Source of the DNA: Magicicada septendecula
Lineage: Eukaryota > Arthropoda > Insecta > Hemiptera > Cicadidae
Direction of reading: 5' to 3'
DNA: 64,000 nucleotides
Assembly (NCBI GenBank): GCA_034769895.1
Contig: CM068372.1
Coordinates: 384,729,910-384,793,909, forward strand
The translations under genes and the position numbers were made by a program. Position 1 is the stretch's first letter; every line of letters starts with the position of its first letter. Under the pieces are notes generated by a model. That model saw only the letters and a list, made by a program, of their open reading frames with translations, ran no database searches and had not been told where the DNA came from. Shown here one piece after another: positions 22,440-34,659 of this stretch.

Positions 22440-23090
22440 CTATTGTTACAGGACGTTACGTTGCCGAGAGGGGTCTCGTGGAGTTGGCGATTCGGTACCC
22501 GGACAGGTGAACGGTGGGGGGCCAGCCTCCGAAATCGAGCCAGCAGCTCCGGTTGCACAGACACTCAGGGTCGCGCCACCAAAGGTCGGACGCATGCTTT
22601 GTTCTGATTATCAGCCCTGATAACCTGAAAATCTGGTAAACCCCGGGCTCTGCAGATCATAGTGCGTCAAGGTAGGTGGCTCGCAGAGATCCAACTTCGG
22701 TCAACGTTCCGGATCAAATCCCGGCCACCCATCCATGCCTGACCGGGTCAGCTGAGGGGCGTACCCGCCCCCTTGTACCCCGATCTCCTGAGGAATCAGT
22801 TTAGATGTCCCCCACCTAATGGGACACCTCCCACTGAGCAATGGTCGACGTTCCATAAAATGAAAATGTCTACCAGTGGTTCGGAGGGATAAGAAGCCAC
22901 CTCGATATAGATTTTTTCCGTTTGCAAATCAGCCCGGTTAACATCAGCCCCAATACCGATTCATCCCCCGCGCCAACAATGAGGCGATACGCGTTGGGTG
23001 GAGATGGTAGAGACCGGGCGGTGCCGTGGATGGCGACTCATTCCTCTTGCCCCCAGAGAATTAACCTCTCCCCCAAGACCTTGGTAACAA
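22440..23090. repeat. GC-rich island, probable interspersed repeat
   Basis: Much richer in G+C than its surroundings, with sharp edges. It contains TGGCTCGCAGAG (22678-22689) and, about 20 bases on, GGATCAAATCC (22711-22721), which match tRNA A- and B-box patterns loosely, as in a tRNA-derived SINE. No long ORF has a known domain. It could instead be the 5' region of a LINE. Confidence 0.35.
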
Positions 23091-23730
23091 TATATAAGCT
23101 TATGTCTATATAACAATATAATATTAAAAAATTCGACACCCTATTAGAAAAATACAAGCACAACACGAAAGCTCATTGTTACAACTTAACTCGTTCATAA
23201 TTACAATCTATGGCATAACAATTAGCGCGTATGTTTCACAAATACCAACAACCAGTGTTTATTTGAATACTTAACACCGCCGCAATAAATAAGAAAGCCT
23301 GTCAGCTGATTGTTCGTTTCCATGACGACCACTGCGTAGTAGTAACGTTTGCCAGCAGATGTCTGACGGTTTTAATCAATTGTCCTATTCTTGGGAGCCA
23401 TTTCCGCTTCAACGAACTTAATTGGTTTTTCTGTTTCTTGGAAAGCGGAGAAACGAAAGATCTTTAGGACTGTAATAATACCATAGCAAAATGAATTTAA
23501 AATTTGTGTTTTGTCGATAATGTTGTAACACGAACATTCTAGTGGTAACCCATTAATTAAAATCATAATAACGATAGCCTATAATGTCTTGAAATATTTG
23601 TATTAAAAGTATTCTAATTATATTTATTTTAAGATTTTAAGTAAAACTCTTTAACAATTTAATAGTAAAATTTTATCATCTTATTAAGTAGTCGAGTTCT
23701 CAGTTAAAATAGACTAGTCTTCTGTCAAAT
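23091..23730. other. No supported feature
   Basis: AT-rich spacer. Nothing recognised on either strand. Confidence 0.5.
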
Positions 23731-24275
23731 ATTTCAAGTGCCAGATTTCAAGTATCTAGGGTGTAGCAACACATACCAAGATGATAAGGAGGTCGAAAGC
23801 AAATTTAGTCTCTTCCAATCACTTTGTGGCTGTATCATTAAACATTTAAAGAAGGAAGCAAGAAAAAAGACGCAATTGAATTATTATAATGGAATGGCCA
23901 TACCTCAACTACTGTATGGTAGTGAGACTTGGATTACAAAGACCAAAGATATATTTAGAATACAAGGAGCAGAAATGAGGTTCTTGAGGGCTGTAAAGGG
24001 TTACGCCAGGAGAGATCTTATCAGAAATGATCATATTAGAATGGAGCTAGGCATAGCTGAAAGCTGAAATGAGAAAATTCCCGGTACAAAACGGAGTGGC
24101 GGTTACACGAACAGAGAATGGATCCAAATTGATTTTCAAGAAGAACCCTTGACTATCATCCAAGGGAGAAGAGAAGTGTGTGGGAAGACCCCCGTAAACG
24201 ATAGTCGGATGGCTTCCATTGAGACCGGAACAGGGTACTAGCCTAAGCCGTAAAGGATGACGACAACGGCTACCA
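23731..24275 (+). pseudogene. LINE ORF C-terminus and 3' end
   Basis: The open frame 23738-24067 carries the region after the reverse-transcriptase palm: FKYLGCSNTYQDDKEVESKF, LLYGSETWITK, AEMRFLRAVKGYARRD and RNDHIRMELGI. The 3' part (24062-24275) is frameshifted and ends CCGTAAAGGATGACGACAAC, the same end found at 41076-41098. The catalytic palm is absent, so this is a 5'-truncated copy, usual for LINEs. Confidence 0.75.
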
Positions 24276-24395
24276 ACTATGTACAGTTCACGGCTTCACT
24301 AATACGCGCTCCCTGTCACTGTGACCGTTACAGGTTTACTGCATGTCTTTTGTAACTTTAACCGTCCGGTTTTATGTAACACTTGCTTCCTTCAT

Positions 24396-24520
24396 CAGCA
24401 TCATCATCATCATCATCATCTTCGCTTTCTTCTTCTTCTTCTTCTTCTTCTTCTTCTTCTTCTTCTTCTTCTTCTGCTCCTCCTCCTCCTCCTCCTCCTC
24501 CTCCTCCTCCAAATAGCCTG
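24396..24520. repeat. Compound microsatellite (CAT)n-(TTC)n-(TCC)n
   Basis: CAT units at about 24397-24420, TTC units at about 24428-24475 and TCC units at about 24478-24510. On the minus strand this follows directly on a LINE reverse transcriptase (see next). Confidence 0.95.
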
Positions 24521-24800
24521 GTCATCAGCAAATAACAATGTGTCAGATGCAGAGTTAGCAATCATAAAACGTTCTGGAAGGTTCATCGGCCAATTGTGTT
24601 GGACATAGTCTATATATAAATTAAAAAGAGAACATGTTAATGGGCACCGTAGTCGTACTCCACAATTGATCAAGCCTACACTAGGAGTTGTGCCCCGTCT
24701 TCCTGTCTCAATTAGGATGTTGTTTTGCACATAAAGACTGTATGGCTCTAATGAGATGTTGCCACTGGAAGCGCTGTCCGTCTTGTTCTTGGCGACGGCG
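24511..24800 (-). pseudogene. LINE reverse-transcriptase fragment cut off at a microsatellite
   Basis: The minus strand reads ILIETGRRGTTPSVGLINCG, CSLFNLYIDY and LLFADDQAIW. It stops matching the copy at 19396-19028 immediately after the catalytic FADD block, where (GGA)n and (GAA)n begin. The downstream half of the ORF is missing. Confidence 0.7.
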
Positions 24801-25928
24801 CCGTCTTTTGTTGTTGTGTGTGGGGTGTGATATGTTCGAATTCAAATCACACATATTATTCGCTCCCAGTGGCAACCTCTGACGAAGCTTATAATAAGCG
24901 AAAACTGGTTCAGGCTATAAGGTAAAACTTTTACATTTTTACCAATAAAAACCTTTGTGTTCCGAGTCGGTAGTGATATACTTATATTTAGTGTGAAAAT
25001 GTTATTAACATACAAATAACACGTGTATAACATACAAATAATACGTGTAAAAAATACAGGTATCCTATAGAACAGATGTCACGCCTGTTGCCAGTACTGA
25101 ATTTATCAATTGGTATCAGAAAAAACCAGTGCCAATCCAATATCATTGGCAATCGGACGTAAAGACAACCTACTTTGAGACGTAGTTGATAGAAGGTAAT
25201 TTTCGATTAACTTTAACTGCAGAAATCTTAGGCAGCTGTAGCAGACAGTGCCATTAATAAAATAATTCTTTAAGCCATCCAGGTGTTTTATAAAAACTTT
25301 AATGTACTTTAATGTCGTAAAAGAAGAAGGTTGCTAACTTGTATAACTAAACTTACATAAAAAAACCTATAACAATATTTAAATTTGCTTTATTGTAAAA
25401 TAATAGTAATTCTGAAAATAGTTTGAGTGCGTTATGTACAATTGTAAACGCAAATGCATGGCAAACATAGCGCTGTTAAGTGCAGTAAACTGCCACTGGA
25501 TTACGTGCACTGTGAACCAATCAGCTGTTTGTGGTCGTCCAACAGCTGCATCGGTTCCGTGACCCATTTTAAAACTTTTAAAATCACTTTATTTCCTCTA
25601 CCCACAATCGGGTATTATATTTGTGTGTGTGTGTGTGTGTGTACGTGTATTTTTTAACTACAACGAATAAACAATAATCTGTTCTGTAAAATACCCCCGA
25701 ACCGCCGTAAAATTACAAAACAAAAATATCTAGTTTTAATAAGACCTAAGGTTTTTTTGTCTATACCTTTTAGATTGCAACGCATTTTAAATGGGAAAAC
25801 ACGTGAGGTTTAGATACCACTATTTTAAAAACTATCAGGCCTGCAATTTAAATTTTATCATCACGTTTACCATACAAATATTAATTTCTCCGTGCAAAAT
25901 TATTTTTGTATTTTCTTAATTTTTATCT
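24801..25928. other. No supported gene; short (TG)n
   Basis: AT-rich, with 25621-25642 (TG)n. A short direct repeat of ATACAAATAA-ACGTGTA lies near 25010-25050. Nothing else recognised. Confidence 0.5.
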
Positions 25929-25997
25929 ATCTTCTTCTTCTTCTTCTTCTTCTTCTTCTTCTTCTTCTTCTTCTTCTTCTTCTTCTTCTTCTTCTTC
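25929..25997. repeat. (TTC)n microsatellite, about 23 units
   Basis: Uninterrupted TTC units. Confidence 0.95.
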
Positions 25998-26085
25998 AAG
26001 GACTAAACGACTCATGTTTCAGTACACTCAGAGAGAAATCAGGTATGTAGTAACCAGGAGCTGTGGCGAACCGCACGTTGAAGAA

Positions 26086-26093
<8 letters not shown>

Positions 26094-26137
<44 letters not shown>

Positions 26138-26166
26138 CGTGCGTGTGTGTGTGTGAATGTGTGTGT
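26094..26166. repeat. (TG)n microsatellite with variants
   Basis: TG units with GTGCGTGCGTG interruptions near 26130-26145. Confidence 0.95.
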
Positions 26167-28149
26167 GACACATTTGTGAGTCACAAACAAATCAACTGTG
26201 CTGGTCTGGGCCACGGGTTTTAGTTTATAAGAAAATATTTTAATTTTTAAAACTCTTACTCGCATACTTTTTAAAGATTTTCATACATTTTTACATAACA
26301 CATTTGCATTCAATTTTGTAATGAAAATTATTCTTGATTTCTCAGCTAGAAACTAAAAAGACATGTAAGAAATTTTATGTTTATACGTCACTTAGTTCTT
26401 TAGAAATTTGTTTCTATGGACTCAAAGATTGTGATTTTGGAAAAATATGTTCAACTAAACAAATCACTAAACTTCATATAAAAATCATTTTGGAACAGAA
26501 GTCAACATATTCAGCCCTTTTCTTTTTCCTAACCAAGAATCTGATTTTTATAAGACATTTTCTTTTTATTTTCTTCTTAGATCTCTTTATATCTTTCTTA
26601 TTGTTGTCTGTTTTCCGATTACTGTCAGGTCTCTATCGCGATACTCTAAGGTCTCAGTCCTGCAATTCTAAGTAGAGCACGGTGGCATCTTGTGACGATG
26701 GCGCTGTTTCTCCAGGCCTCTCAATCGTGTGCTGTCTGGATGGCTTTGTGCGTTCTTTGCCTAATAAGTAGATTGACTTGATTCACCCAGCGACTCGGAC
26801 ATTTTTTTCGTGGACGCTCACTATCGATCTAATCCTGCATAATTAATTTCACTAGATTGGAGTTTCTTCTAGATGAGCGCTCAAATTATCCAAGGTACGA
26901 CAGCTCTACATTCGTCGATAAACGTAGAGATTAGAAGTGTGCTAAACTAGTATTTGAAAGTAACAGGTACGAACACGTAATAACAGCGTTCCAAAAAAAT
27001 AACACATACAAATACCTGTTATTATATACCTATTATAAATATATCTGTATTATATAGGCTTAATTTGTTATAAGGAATAAATTGAAACTAAAAGTATAAA
27101 CAGTGTTACTATACACTGTGACTTTATTAAGCTGTTACTGTTTAAAAGAAAATAAGAAACAAGGTAATTTATAAGCCTATCTCCGTTTGGGAATACTAAT
27201 TTAAGTTTTCACTAGGACTAAACAAAGTGACATAGATTTAATATTAAGTTATTGATTAGATTATTAAAAGAAACACTTTTGTTTCAGGCTAACGTTATCA
27301 GATCAGTGAAGATTTAATGAATAGGACTAGATAAAGTGCATAATTATCAGTCATAAAGTTGATATCCTATCTTAGAGCAAGCTACAGGTCTCAGTATAAA
27401 AAAGCTACATTGTAGTGTTTTACAACAGGAACGTTACAACAATCTCATCATTTACGTGAGATGTGCAGTGAAGTTAAAATCATCTCCGAAATCACATTAA
27501 CATAGTGTACTATATGGCCTATCAGCCACTCTGTAGGTTATAGCACAAAATAAATCGCATTTTAAAAATTTACCAAGTTGGTGACTAGTATAATATATAA
27601 TTTGTTATTATAACCTGTATTATATATCTGCATAACATACGAGAATATATGTAATATCAGTATGCATTTTTTTCATTTACTAAGAACTGCTTCGTCTCTT
27701 TGGCATAGAGATATTCTGAACCTCGCTGTTTTGCTTCGTTTCATACTTGTATGGCAATGGGCTCATGCGCAGAATCAAGTATTCAGAACCAGTAACTGCG
27801 ACATTGTACTCGTTTATTCGTTAGTTCGGTAGGGGGGATCCCGCGAGTAACGGGAACAGGTATTTTGACTTTTCAGTTATCTTTGAATCGGAACGGGTGT
27901 TTCAAATTTTCAGACGCTGTTATATTAGTTCCACAAAAATAATGGTTCCAAAATACCTGTTATAGGTATATCGCCCTACCTCTAGTAGAGACCTTTAGCC
28001 GATATAAAATAAATATGTTAGTTTGATGCTGCGTCCATGACTGTCTTGGCATTCGTCAATACACACATATTTCAATCCTTTTTTATGATGTGAAGTTCAT
28101 GGTCCAAGTTTCAGAGGCTAAGTGGTTATTGGAAATGTCTCTCACTACT
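26167..28149. other. No gene; imperfect direct repeat pair
   Basis: AT-rich. An imperfect motif GTTCCAnAAAAATAA...AATACCTGTTAT occurs at about 26984-27025 and again at 27925-27965. It may be the remains of a mobile element, but no terminal repeats or target duplication could be fixed. Confidence 0.35.
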
Positions 28150-29010
28150 TCAGACTCAATCACTGCGGGGCTCTAAAAACTAAAGGCATTCTACAGCACC
28201 GTCCGCGTCGCAGACGTAGGAATTGCCGAAACCGGGCGCTATATGATTACGGCTAGGCACCTACTGCTCATAAGCGGTCTAAATCATTGCCCACTAAAGG
28301 TCAGTCAGCGACCTGGGCATGTGTACACCGAACAAGATTAGACGAGGTGTGTAGTCCCTTTAAACTACACCACAGGGTGTGTAGTCCCATTAAGCTACAC
28401 CGATAAGGGTCACCAAAGGAGCGGATGTGCAGGGCGGAATGGTGGTTAGCCGCTACTGGTAGGTCCCCCCGACCGGGTGGCCGACCCGTGGTTGGTGGGA
28501 GTCGTGTCAGGAGTTACTCCTGACCCCGTCGAAATCAACTCTCCTCGGGGGCCGGGGAGCCCAAAAAGCAGGGTATGCCCTGGCCGGCGATCGGCTGTGG
28601 ACACGAGTTAACTCGGGTTCATCTCCGATGCATTTGGTTGGACTCGAAGTTGGTATGTGGTTTCGGCAGTGGGGGCGACGCATCGCCTCCGTTCGGAGTT
28701 GGATGCTCACTCTGCTGTTAAATCTTTTCTAGTAGATCTTCCGGAACTCGCGGAGAGATAGAGCTGCACGTCTCTTACCAAAGGGCACTGCCCATAACAT
28801 CGTAAGGCATCTGCTCATCGTTCAGAACAATCGATCTCCCGCTCGAAGGGGAGCCGGGCCTGGTATAAGCTACTAGCTTCGAACATTTCGAACATCTCTG
28901 TTATCCTTGAGTTGTCTCTTGTCCTTGTCTCTCTCTTTCTCTCTCCCCAGCAGGCTGGTTGCAGCCTGTAGGGGAGCAGCTCCTCAACTCCCCTTGTTGT
29001 TTGCCTTCCT
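28150..29010. repeat. GC-rich island, probable LINE 5' region or other repeat
   Basis: G+C-rich with sharp contrast to its flanks. It contains internal duplications such as GGTGTGTAGTCCC(T/A)TTAA(A/G)CTACACC at 28344 and 28376, and a poly-pyrimidine tract at about 28918-28950. An open frame on the minus strand (28710-28507) has no known domain. Identity unknown. Confidence 0.35.
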
Positions 29011-29222
29011 TTTTAATTCCAGGTATGAATCACAGTTCATGTCCTCTACAACAACCTGAGTCATTAATTCCAAACTTCGCCTTCCTTTATAATTTTTTAC
29101 CTCTATCGTCCTTTCTTTGACTCTTTTGGTTAGGCTATTGTGTCTTATACATTAATATTGTTTTATTGCCTTCATAAAAAACATATTAAGGCAATATACA
29201 CATACCTATATATATTTTTCTT

Positions 29223-29800
29223 CTCCTTCACTACATGGCTCGCGCTATAGACCGTTTCGACTTCACAGAGTCTCTGACCATTTTTTCCAGGGTCTTCCAC
29301 GATCTCTCGTCCTCACTGGCCTATGTTCAAACGCTTGTTTAGCATACGCGTGTCTACCATGTGTTCCACATGGGACTTCCAACTTTGCCTGTATTGCTTT
29401 ATTCTCTCCAGACCCGACTGTTGCTTCAGGTCTTTCCTTATGTCTTCGTTTCGTAGATGATCTCTCAAACTACATCCCTTAACTGGTCTTAAAATTTTTT
29501 TTGCTGAGGCCTGTATTTTTAAAATATCTTTTAGCAGGAGAGTCCATGTTTCACATCCATACCTTAAAGTCAGCATAGCCACGACCTTATAGAACTTTAG
29601 CTGTGTTTCCCTCTGCGTTTTATCCTTCAATAGTCGTCTTATTGTTTCACAGGTATAACTAAATTTATTTAACTTTCTCTCAATATCGTTGTCCTTCCTA
29701 TATGAGATATCACATCCCAAATAATTAGAATGTGATACCTGCTCCAAAACGCTATTATCAATTACAATTTTCCTCTTACAGAGTTTTTCTCTAGGAAGGC
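29223..29800 (-). pseudogene. LINE ORF C-terminus
   Basis: The open frame 29747-29313 reads MEQVSHSNYLGCDISYRKDN, IERKLNKFSYTCETIRRLL, LTLRYGCETWTLL, IQASAKKILRPVKG and SWKSHVEHMVDTRMLNK. It is the best-preserved member here of the family also present at 56690-57267. Palm motifs are missing, so the copy is 5'-truncated. The 3' side runs to about 29223. Confidence 0.8.
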
Positions 29801-30279
29801 CATCACTTTTTTCTCAATATTTGAGATCTTAAAGTTGTATTTTTAGCAGATTGTATGCAAGGTATAAAAAGGCCATTGTAACTTATTTTCAATCTTGCCT
29901 ATAATTATTTGGTAATGTGCGTATAGTAATGTGCTAAGTGATCCCTTATCCAAGATTCGTATACCTGCAGGACAGACGTTCATCTATAGTTTGTTGTTTT
30001 CTTTGAGTTGTTGCTGTATCTGGTTTGGTCTCTGATTCATAGGATATTAATATTTTACTTTCTGTCTTTAGTTTTCCATGATGTTTTGGTTTCAGTACGC
30101 TAGAATAAGATTATCATCAGTGTGGGCCTATCTCGTATTGCTGATTTGGCGACCTTTGTACTATTTCTTCGACATCTGCCTCTTGTTAAACCAGCACACA
30201 GGGTAAAATGTCTCCTGCGGTAAAGCATTGTCCGAATGAAGCAACGAAGATTCTAGGCTTCGTACATTTTAAATAACCG
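29801..30279. other. No supported feature
   Basis: AT-rich spacer without recognisable features. Confidence 0.5.
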
Positions 30280-30690
30280 ACACAAAATATTTGGAAGATC
30301 GGTCGCTCCAGAAATGTTTCATCACATGAGTAGAACGATAAGAAGTACTCTGAATGGAAAGGTCAGAAGAGATACTATTTTGAAATTTTATAAAATGATG
30401 GATGTGCCATGCGTCCTTTGTGTCAATGAGACTTGGACACTGAACGCAAAGGCGTATACAGGCTAGTTAAATAAGATTTTTACGATCAGTGCTAGGAGTA
30501 TCACGGAGGGACCAGATAAGAAATGATGATATAGGGAACATCTTTGCAATATACAACTTAATCAAAAGGATAAAGCAGTATAAACAGGATTGGAGAGACC
30601 ATGTTGAAAGGATGCATAAGAACAGGATACCAAAAAACAAATATTGGTTTTTTAATCTGAAAGGGCGGCGGAATATTAAAGACAAATGAA
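30280..30690 (+). pseudogene. LINE ORF C-terminus
   Basis: Broken frames read LKFYKMMDVPCVLCVNETWT near 30400 and then RRDQIRNDDIGNIFAIYNLI and KQDWRDHVERMHKNRIPKN at 30510-30640. This is the C-terminal region of the YLGC-type LINE family. Confidence 0.65.
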
Positions 30691-31428
30691 AAGATGGTCG
30701 AACCAAGGAGCGCGCAACGGATCGTAAGGTCCACAGCCTGAAGATAATGATCGGTCTCTCCAGAAAAATATCTAGCTCTACTTTCGTGTTTTACTTTTTG
30801 CGGAAATTCTGTCGTGTGAGACCGCCGTTTGAGTAACATTTAACTTCTATGTCACTGTCGTTTACGTAGTGGTATTACGTGCGAGATATAGGAAGTGGCC
30901 CCTACAGAAGTATGTAACTAGTCTTTCAGGTTTGCAGTACTGCGATGTCCTACTAACCCATCCACGTAAACGTATGACAAACCTTTCCTTAACAGGAAAG
31001 GAAAGTTGAGAGAAATTGAAACGACAAAAAACTGGCAATGGAAAAGTCATTAATAACATAAATGTATAATAATAGTATATTTAAAATTCTACTCTCAGAA
31101 ATGTGTGAGAGTGCACGTGTGTGTTTAAATGGGAAAGATGAATCTGATCAGATTTTATACGTTACATAATAATTGAGTGAATGCATCAGTCCCATGGGCT
31201 CTGTCCGTTATTGGGGTCAGTATTGGTACTGCACTACTTCGATAGCTCGTCAGACAATCGATAGTACCTACATTCGGTCAAAGTAAATGACGTGTGGTGC
31301 ATAGAAAATACATTGTAGAGCTGAACGTTATTCGTGCACTTTTTGATTGTTGTTCGTGTGTTTCTCAGGGACTATAGGCTTAAATATACGATAGTAAGAC
31401 GTCTACACGACATTACGGCATCGTTACG

Positions 31429-31433
<5 letters not shown>
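30691..31433. other. No supported feature
   Basis: Nothing recognised on either strand. Confidence 0.5.

Positions 31434-31491
<58 letters not shown>
31434..31491. repeat. (CA)n microsatellite
   Basis: About 29 CA units. Confidence 0.95.
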
Positions 31492-31492
<1 letters not shown>

Positions 31493-31571
31493 GTGACCCC
31501 CTCCTCTTTCATCCTTATCCTCCTACGGTGCCACAGCCTGGCCGTGGACTCCTATATCTTGTGACCTCCAA

Positions 31572-32951
31572 CAGGGCCGGGTTTAGAGTTAGTGGACACC
31601 TAGGTTGTACATGTGGTGCGGATCCCCAACTACCGGGAGGCCTTTAGGTATGGAATACCCCCCCCCCCCCCCCCGGTAAAACGGAGGTCCTGGTCTCACC
31701 GTCGAAAAAATTAGAAAAATAATAAAAAAGTGATTATAGTTCTTTCTACTTTTGAATTATAATTTGTTAATAAATTATAAAATTTGTAAAATATGTTAGT
31801 TAAAAAAGTTGTTTAAAGTTAATTTGGTACTGTTCTATTATGCGTACCCGCAGACATTTTCGATATTTCGATTATGCGATTTTCAGCTTTGATATGTAGT
31901 GAATATCGCACATAATTTTAGGTAAGTGAAATAATTATACAAATTTTACTTTCATATGTTGCAAAATAGTTGGCTGGCGATTGCAATTGCTCTTGTTTGC
32001 AATTTTTTAATGGAAAACGTTTGTAGCAGTAATATATTACCGGCGCGTGCCTCTGACGCCAAAAGTTTATGTTGTTAGGTTAACATAAGATCTAAAATTA
32101 CGTGGAAACCAATACGTATGTAATGTAAACTCGTTTGTTTTTTGCGAAAACCACGAAAAAACCCAACTCGAAGTAAGTCGGGGTGGCTCTTGGGCCACCC
32201 GTTGACTATTACTATACATGTCACTTTTTTGTGGCGGAACTCGTTTTTTTTCGGTAAGATTTGTTTTCCAACAAGTACTCGTTTTGTGGCTCACCAAAAA
32301 GAAACGTCAATTATAATTATAATAATCATTATTTACAATATGTAGAGCGTATATTGTCATTACTTAATACATTGGGTTTTTTGTTTTTTTCTATTAGCCA
32401 TAAATATTTGTATTTTTCAGTTTACAGTTGCTGTTGTAGTTTTGTTAATTTGTAACTTAAAAAGGTTAGGTTCTTTATTTTAAGTGTTAATCTGTTATAA
32501 GCATTGTATATACACATTAAAAGTCAAGGGTTTTCCCAACAATGGCTTTTATTTATTTCAGCAGTAAACTAAAAGCTCAAAAACATTGTTACCTAACCTC
32601 CTAAATGAAAACAACACGTATTTTCGATTTACATTAAGGAATAGAATAATTTACGATTAGTACACTTCTTCTTCTTCACATCGTAATATACATGTACAAT
32701 CGCATATTAAAAACATCGAAAATGTACTGCGGGTACGTAAAAAGGGACAGTCCGTTAATTTTTTCAAATTAATTTAATTGCAAACGTTTACCCCACCATA
32801 TGCGGACTTTTTCTCCATCTAATAACTTCTAGTGTTCTCTGAAACACGAACCAAATAATTTTTATGCAAGTTGACTTTTTTTTTTTTCTTTTTGTTTGTG
32901 ATGTGGGTCCCTATGCTGCAGCCTATGTAGCCTGTGCTTAAATCCGGCACT
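31572..32951. mobile_element. Old non-autonomous hAT-like element (1.4 kb)
   Basis: The left end CAGGGCCGGGTTTAGAG faces a complement AGTGCCGGATTTAAGC at the right. The flanks ACCTCCAA (31564-31571) and ACCCCCAC (32952-32959) agree at 6 of 8 positions, as expected for a decayed 8-bp hAT duplication. The interior is AT-rich and non-coding, with a C tract at 31661-31674. Confidence 0.55.
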
Positions 32952-33303
32952 ACCCCCACCTTAGTCCATTAGTAGCGAAATACTCCCACCTCCGCACTCT
33001 CAGTACCATTCTCGTTTTTGTGAAAACAACATCGTCATCGTTCCATCGTTTCCTTGCAAGGCGTTTTGGCATTCCATGTTTTCATGAAGCTGTTTCTGAT
33101 ATTCGCCTATTGTTCATCTTCAGAAAACGGCCAGTTCATTGCAGTGGTCCTTAGTTTCATGCAAATTCCTATTGTCGGCACAAAATTGAAATGGGAATCA
33201 ACATCGTGGTTGTATCATGCCTTCCACTTCAACATTTCTGAATCTAACACAGTAATTTCCTAAAAAACAATTTCAGGCTATTGAATGCTGTTTACATTAG
33301 TAT
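32952..33303. other. No supported feature
   Basis: Short spacer between the hAT-like element and the LTR. Nothing recognised. Confidence 0.5.
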
Positions 33304-33839
33304 TACTACGTTCGTTGAGATGAAAGACAATTAGGTAGCGCTTTGGAAAAATTGAGATCGTCTTTTTACGTGTTCCTCGAGTAGCCTGGCGCGTGCCGTC
33401 GGCACGTACTAAGGTCGGGCTTTGACCGAGTCTTCAGATTGTTCTGGCGCCTGTAACTGCGCACATTGTGCTCGCCGTGTTGCCCGGAAAACGACAGATT
33501 ATTCTGGAACGTCTGTAGGGTATGTATTAGCGAACGCGCTACCGGCTACCGGTGTAGAAGTTCAGTTACACCTGCCGATTTTACAAGTGCGGATAGAAGT
33601 GATTGTGGCGACTTAGTGGTAAGTGCTCACTGTGTTAATCAGTGTAATATTGTAATAAGGTGATATTTATTGTAGTTGTTGGACTAATTTAACTTGAATT
33701 ATTGTATAGCCTAAGACTCCCTTTGCTGAATTTTAACCTTTGTTTGTGTCTAATTAAAGTTTTTAGTGATTTCATTGGCGCCAGTTATTCTGTTCCCACT
33801 GTACAACACAACGAACCGAACTGTGTGACCGTTGTAACG
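33304..33839 (+). mobile_element. Solo LTR (536 bp)
   Basis: Same family as 51233-52174 and 59041-59297 in the 5' part (GTTGAGATGAAAGACAATTA, TTCCTCGAGTAGCCTGGCGC), and shares the 3' block CTAATTAAAG...CCCACTGTACAACACAACG...GACCGTTGTAACG. The flanks are GTAT and GTGT. No internal region adjoins it. Confidence 0.7.
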
Positions 33840-34055
33840 GTGTCTAGTTTTCGCTAACATAGCAAAATGATGGGTCGTATAGTAGTTTTATTTATATGCT
33901 ATGCATGTTTGGTCTGCCTATGAATATTTTTTAATTTAAAAATGTTGACAAAGGCAAATCAGGTTTCTGATGTCCACAGTTATAACTTTTCTTCTTGTCT
34001 CTGCCTTTTCATTTCGACCTCTGATATTCTTGTTTCTATATACTAGCTCGTATAT

Positions 34056-34315
34056 TGTTACGACGGTCTCACTGATCGACGTGCGGAACAGTGGAAAACA
34101 AAATAAAGACACAAACGAAGTCACCAATTACCAGCTTTAATTAATTACAAATTACAGTTTTTAAACAACACGTTACTCAACAAGATTATAATTGTACAAT
34201 AGGTCCAGTTAAATTTGTCCACACGCAATAACAATGTCAACTGATAGAGTCCCGCACAATAATCACTTTTTACTAATAACCACTTGAACGCACTGGATAC
34301 TTCAGTGCGGCCTTG
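34056..34315 (-). mobile_element. Truncated solo LTR
   Basis: The complement ends GAGACCGTCGTAACA and abuts ATAT at 34052-34055. It contains the CCAGCTTTAATTAATTACAA block shared with 5532-5763. Similarity fades at about 34315, so the promoter half is lost. Confidence 0.7.
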
Positions 34316-34339
34316 GCAGAAACACGCACGTGCTGGGCT

Positions 34340-34375
34340 AAGGCAAAACCGTCATCTATGATAAGGTTTTGCCTT
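34340..34375. repeat. Perfect 11-bp hairpin
   Basis: AAGGCAAAACC and GGTTTTGCCTT separated by 14 bases, at the broken edge of the truncated LTR. No known RNA family is recognised. Confidence 0.7.
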
Positions 34376-34538
34376 GATCGGGAAAGTCTTGTATGACTTA
34401 TCATTTTAGTTTTATCCAAATTTAGTGATGGCCCGGTTTTTGTACTTTAATTCAGGCACAAACACATGCACATTCAGACTCATAATCACCACCATCACCA
34501 CCGCCACCATGACCATCATATCAACGTCATCAACATTA

Positions 34539-34540
<2 letters not shown>

Positions 34541-34569
<29 letters not shown>

Positions 34570-34640
34570 CTTCTTCTTCTTCTTCTTCTTCTTCTTCTTC
34601 TTCTTCTTCTTCTTCTTCTTCTTCTTCTTCTTCTTCTTCG
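34541..34640. repeat. (TTC)n microsatellite, about 33 units
   Basis: Uninterrupted TTC units, preceded by an ATC/ACC-rich tract at 34483-34540. Confidence 0.95.
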
Positions 34641-34659
34641 TAAATCACAGACACAATTA

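Noticed and set aside
22672..22735. Possible tRNA gene
   Set aside because: A- and B-box-like motifs are only partial and no cloverleaf with paired acceptor and anticodon arms could be drawn.
26977..27972. A transposon bounded by the AATACCTGTTAT repeats
   Set aside because: The two blocks are direct and imperfect, and no inverted ends or target duplication could be found.
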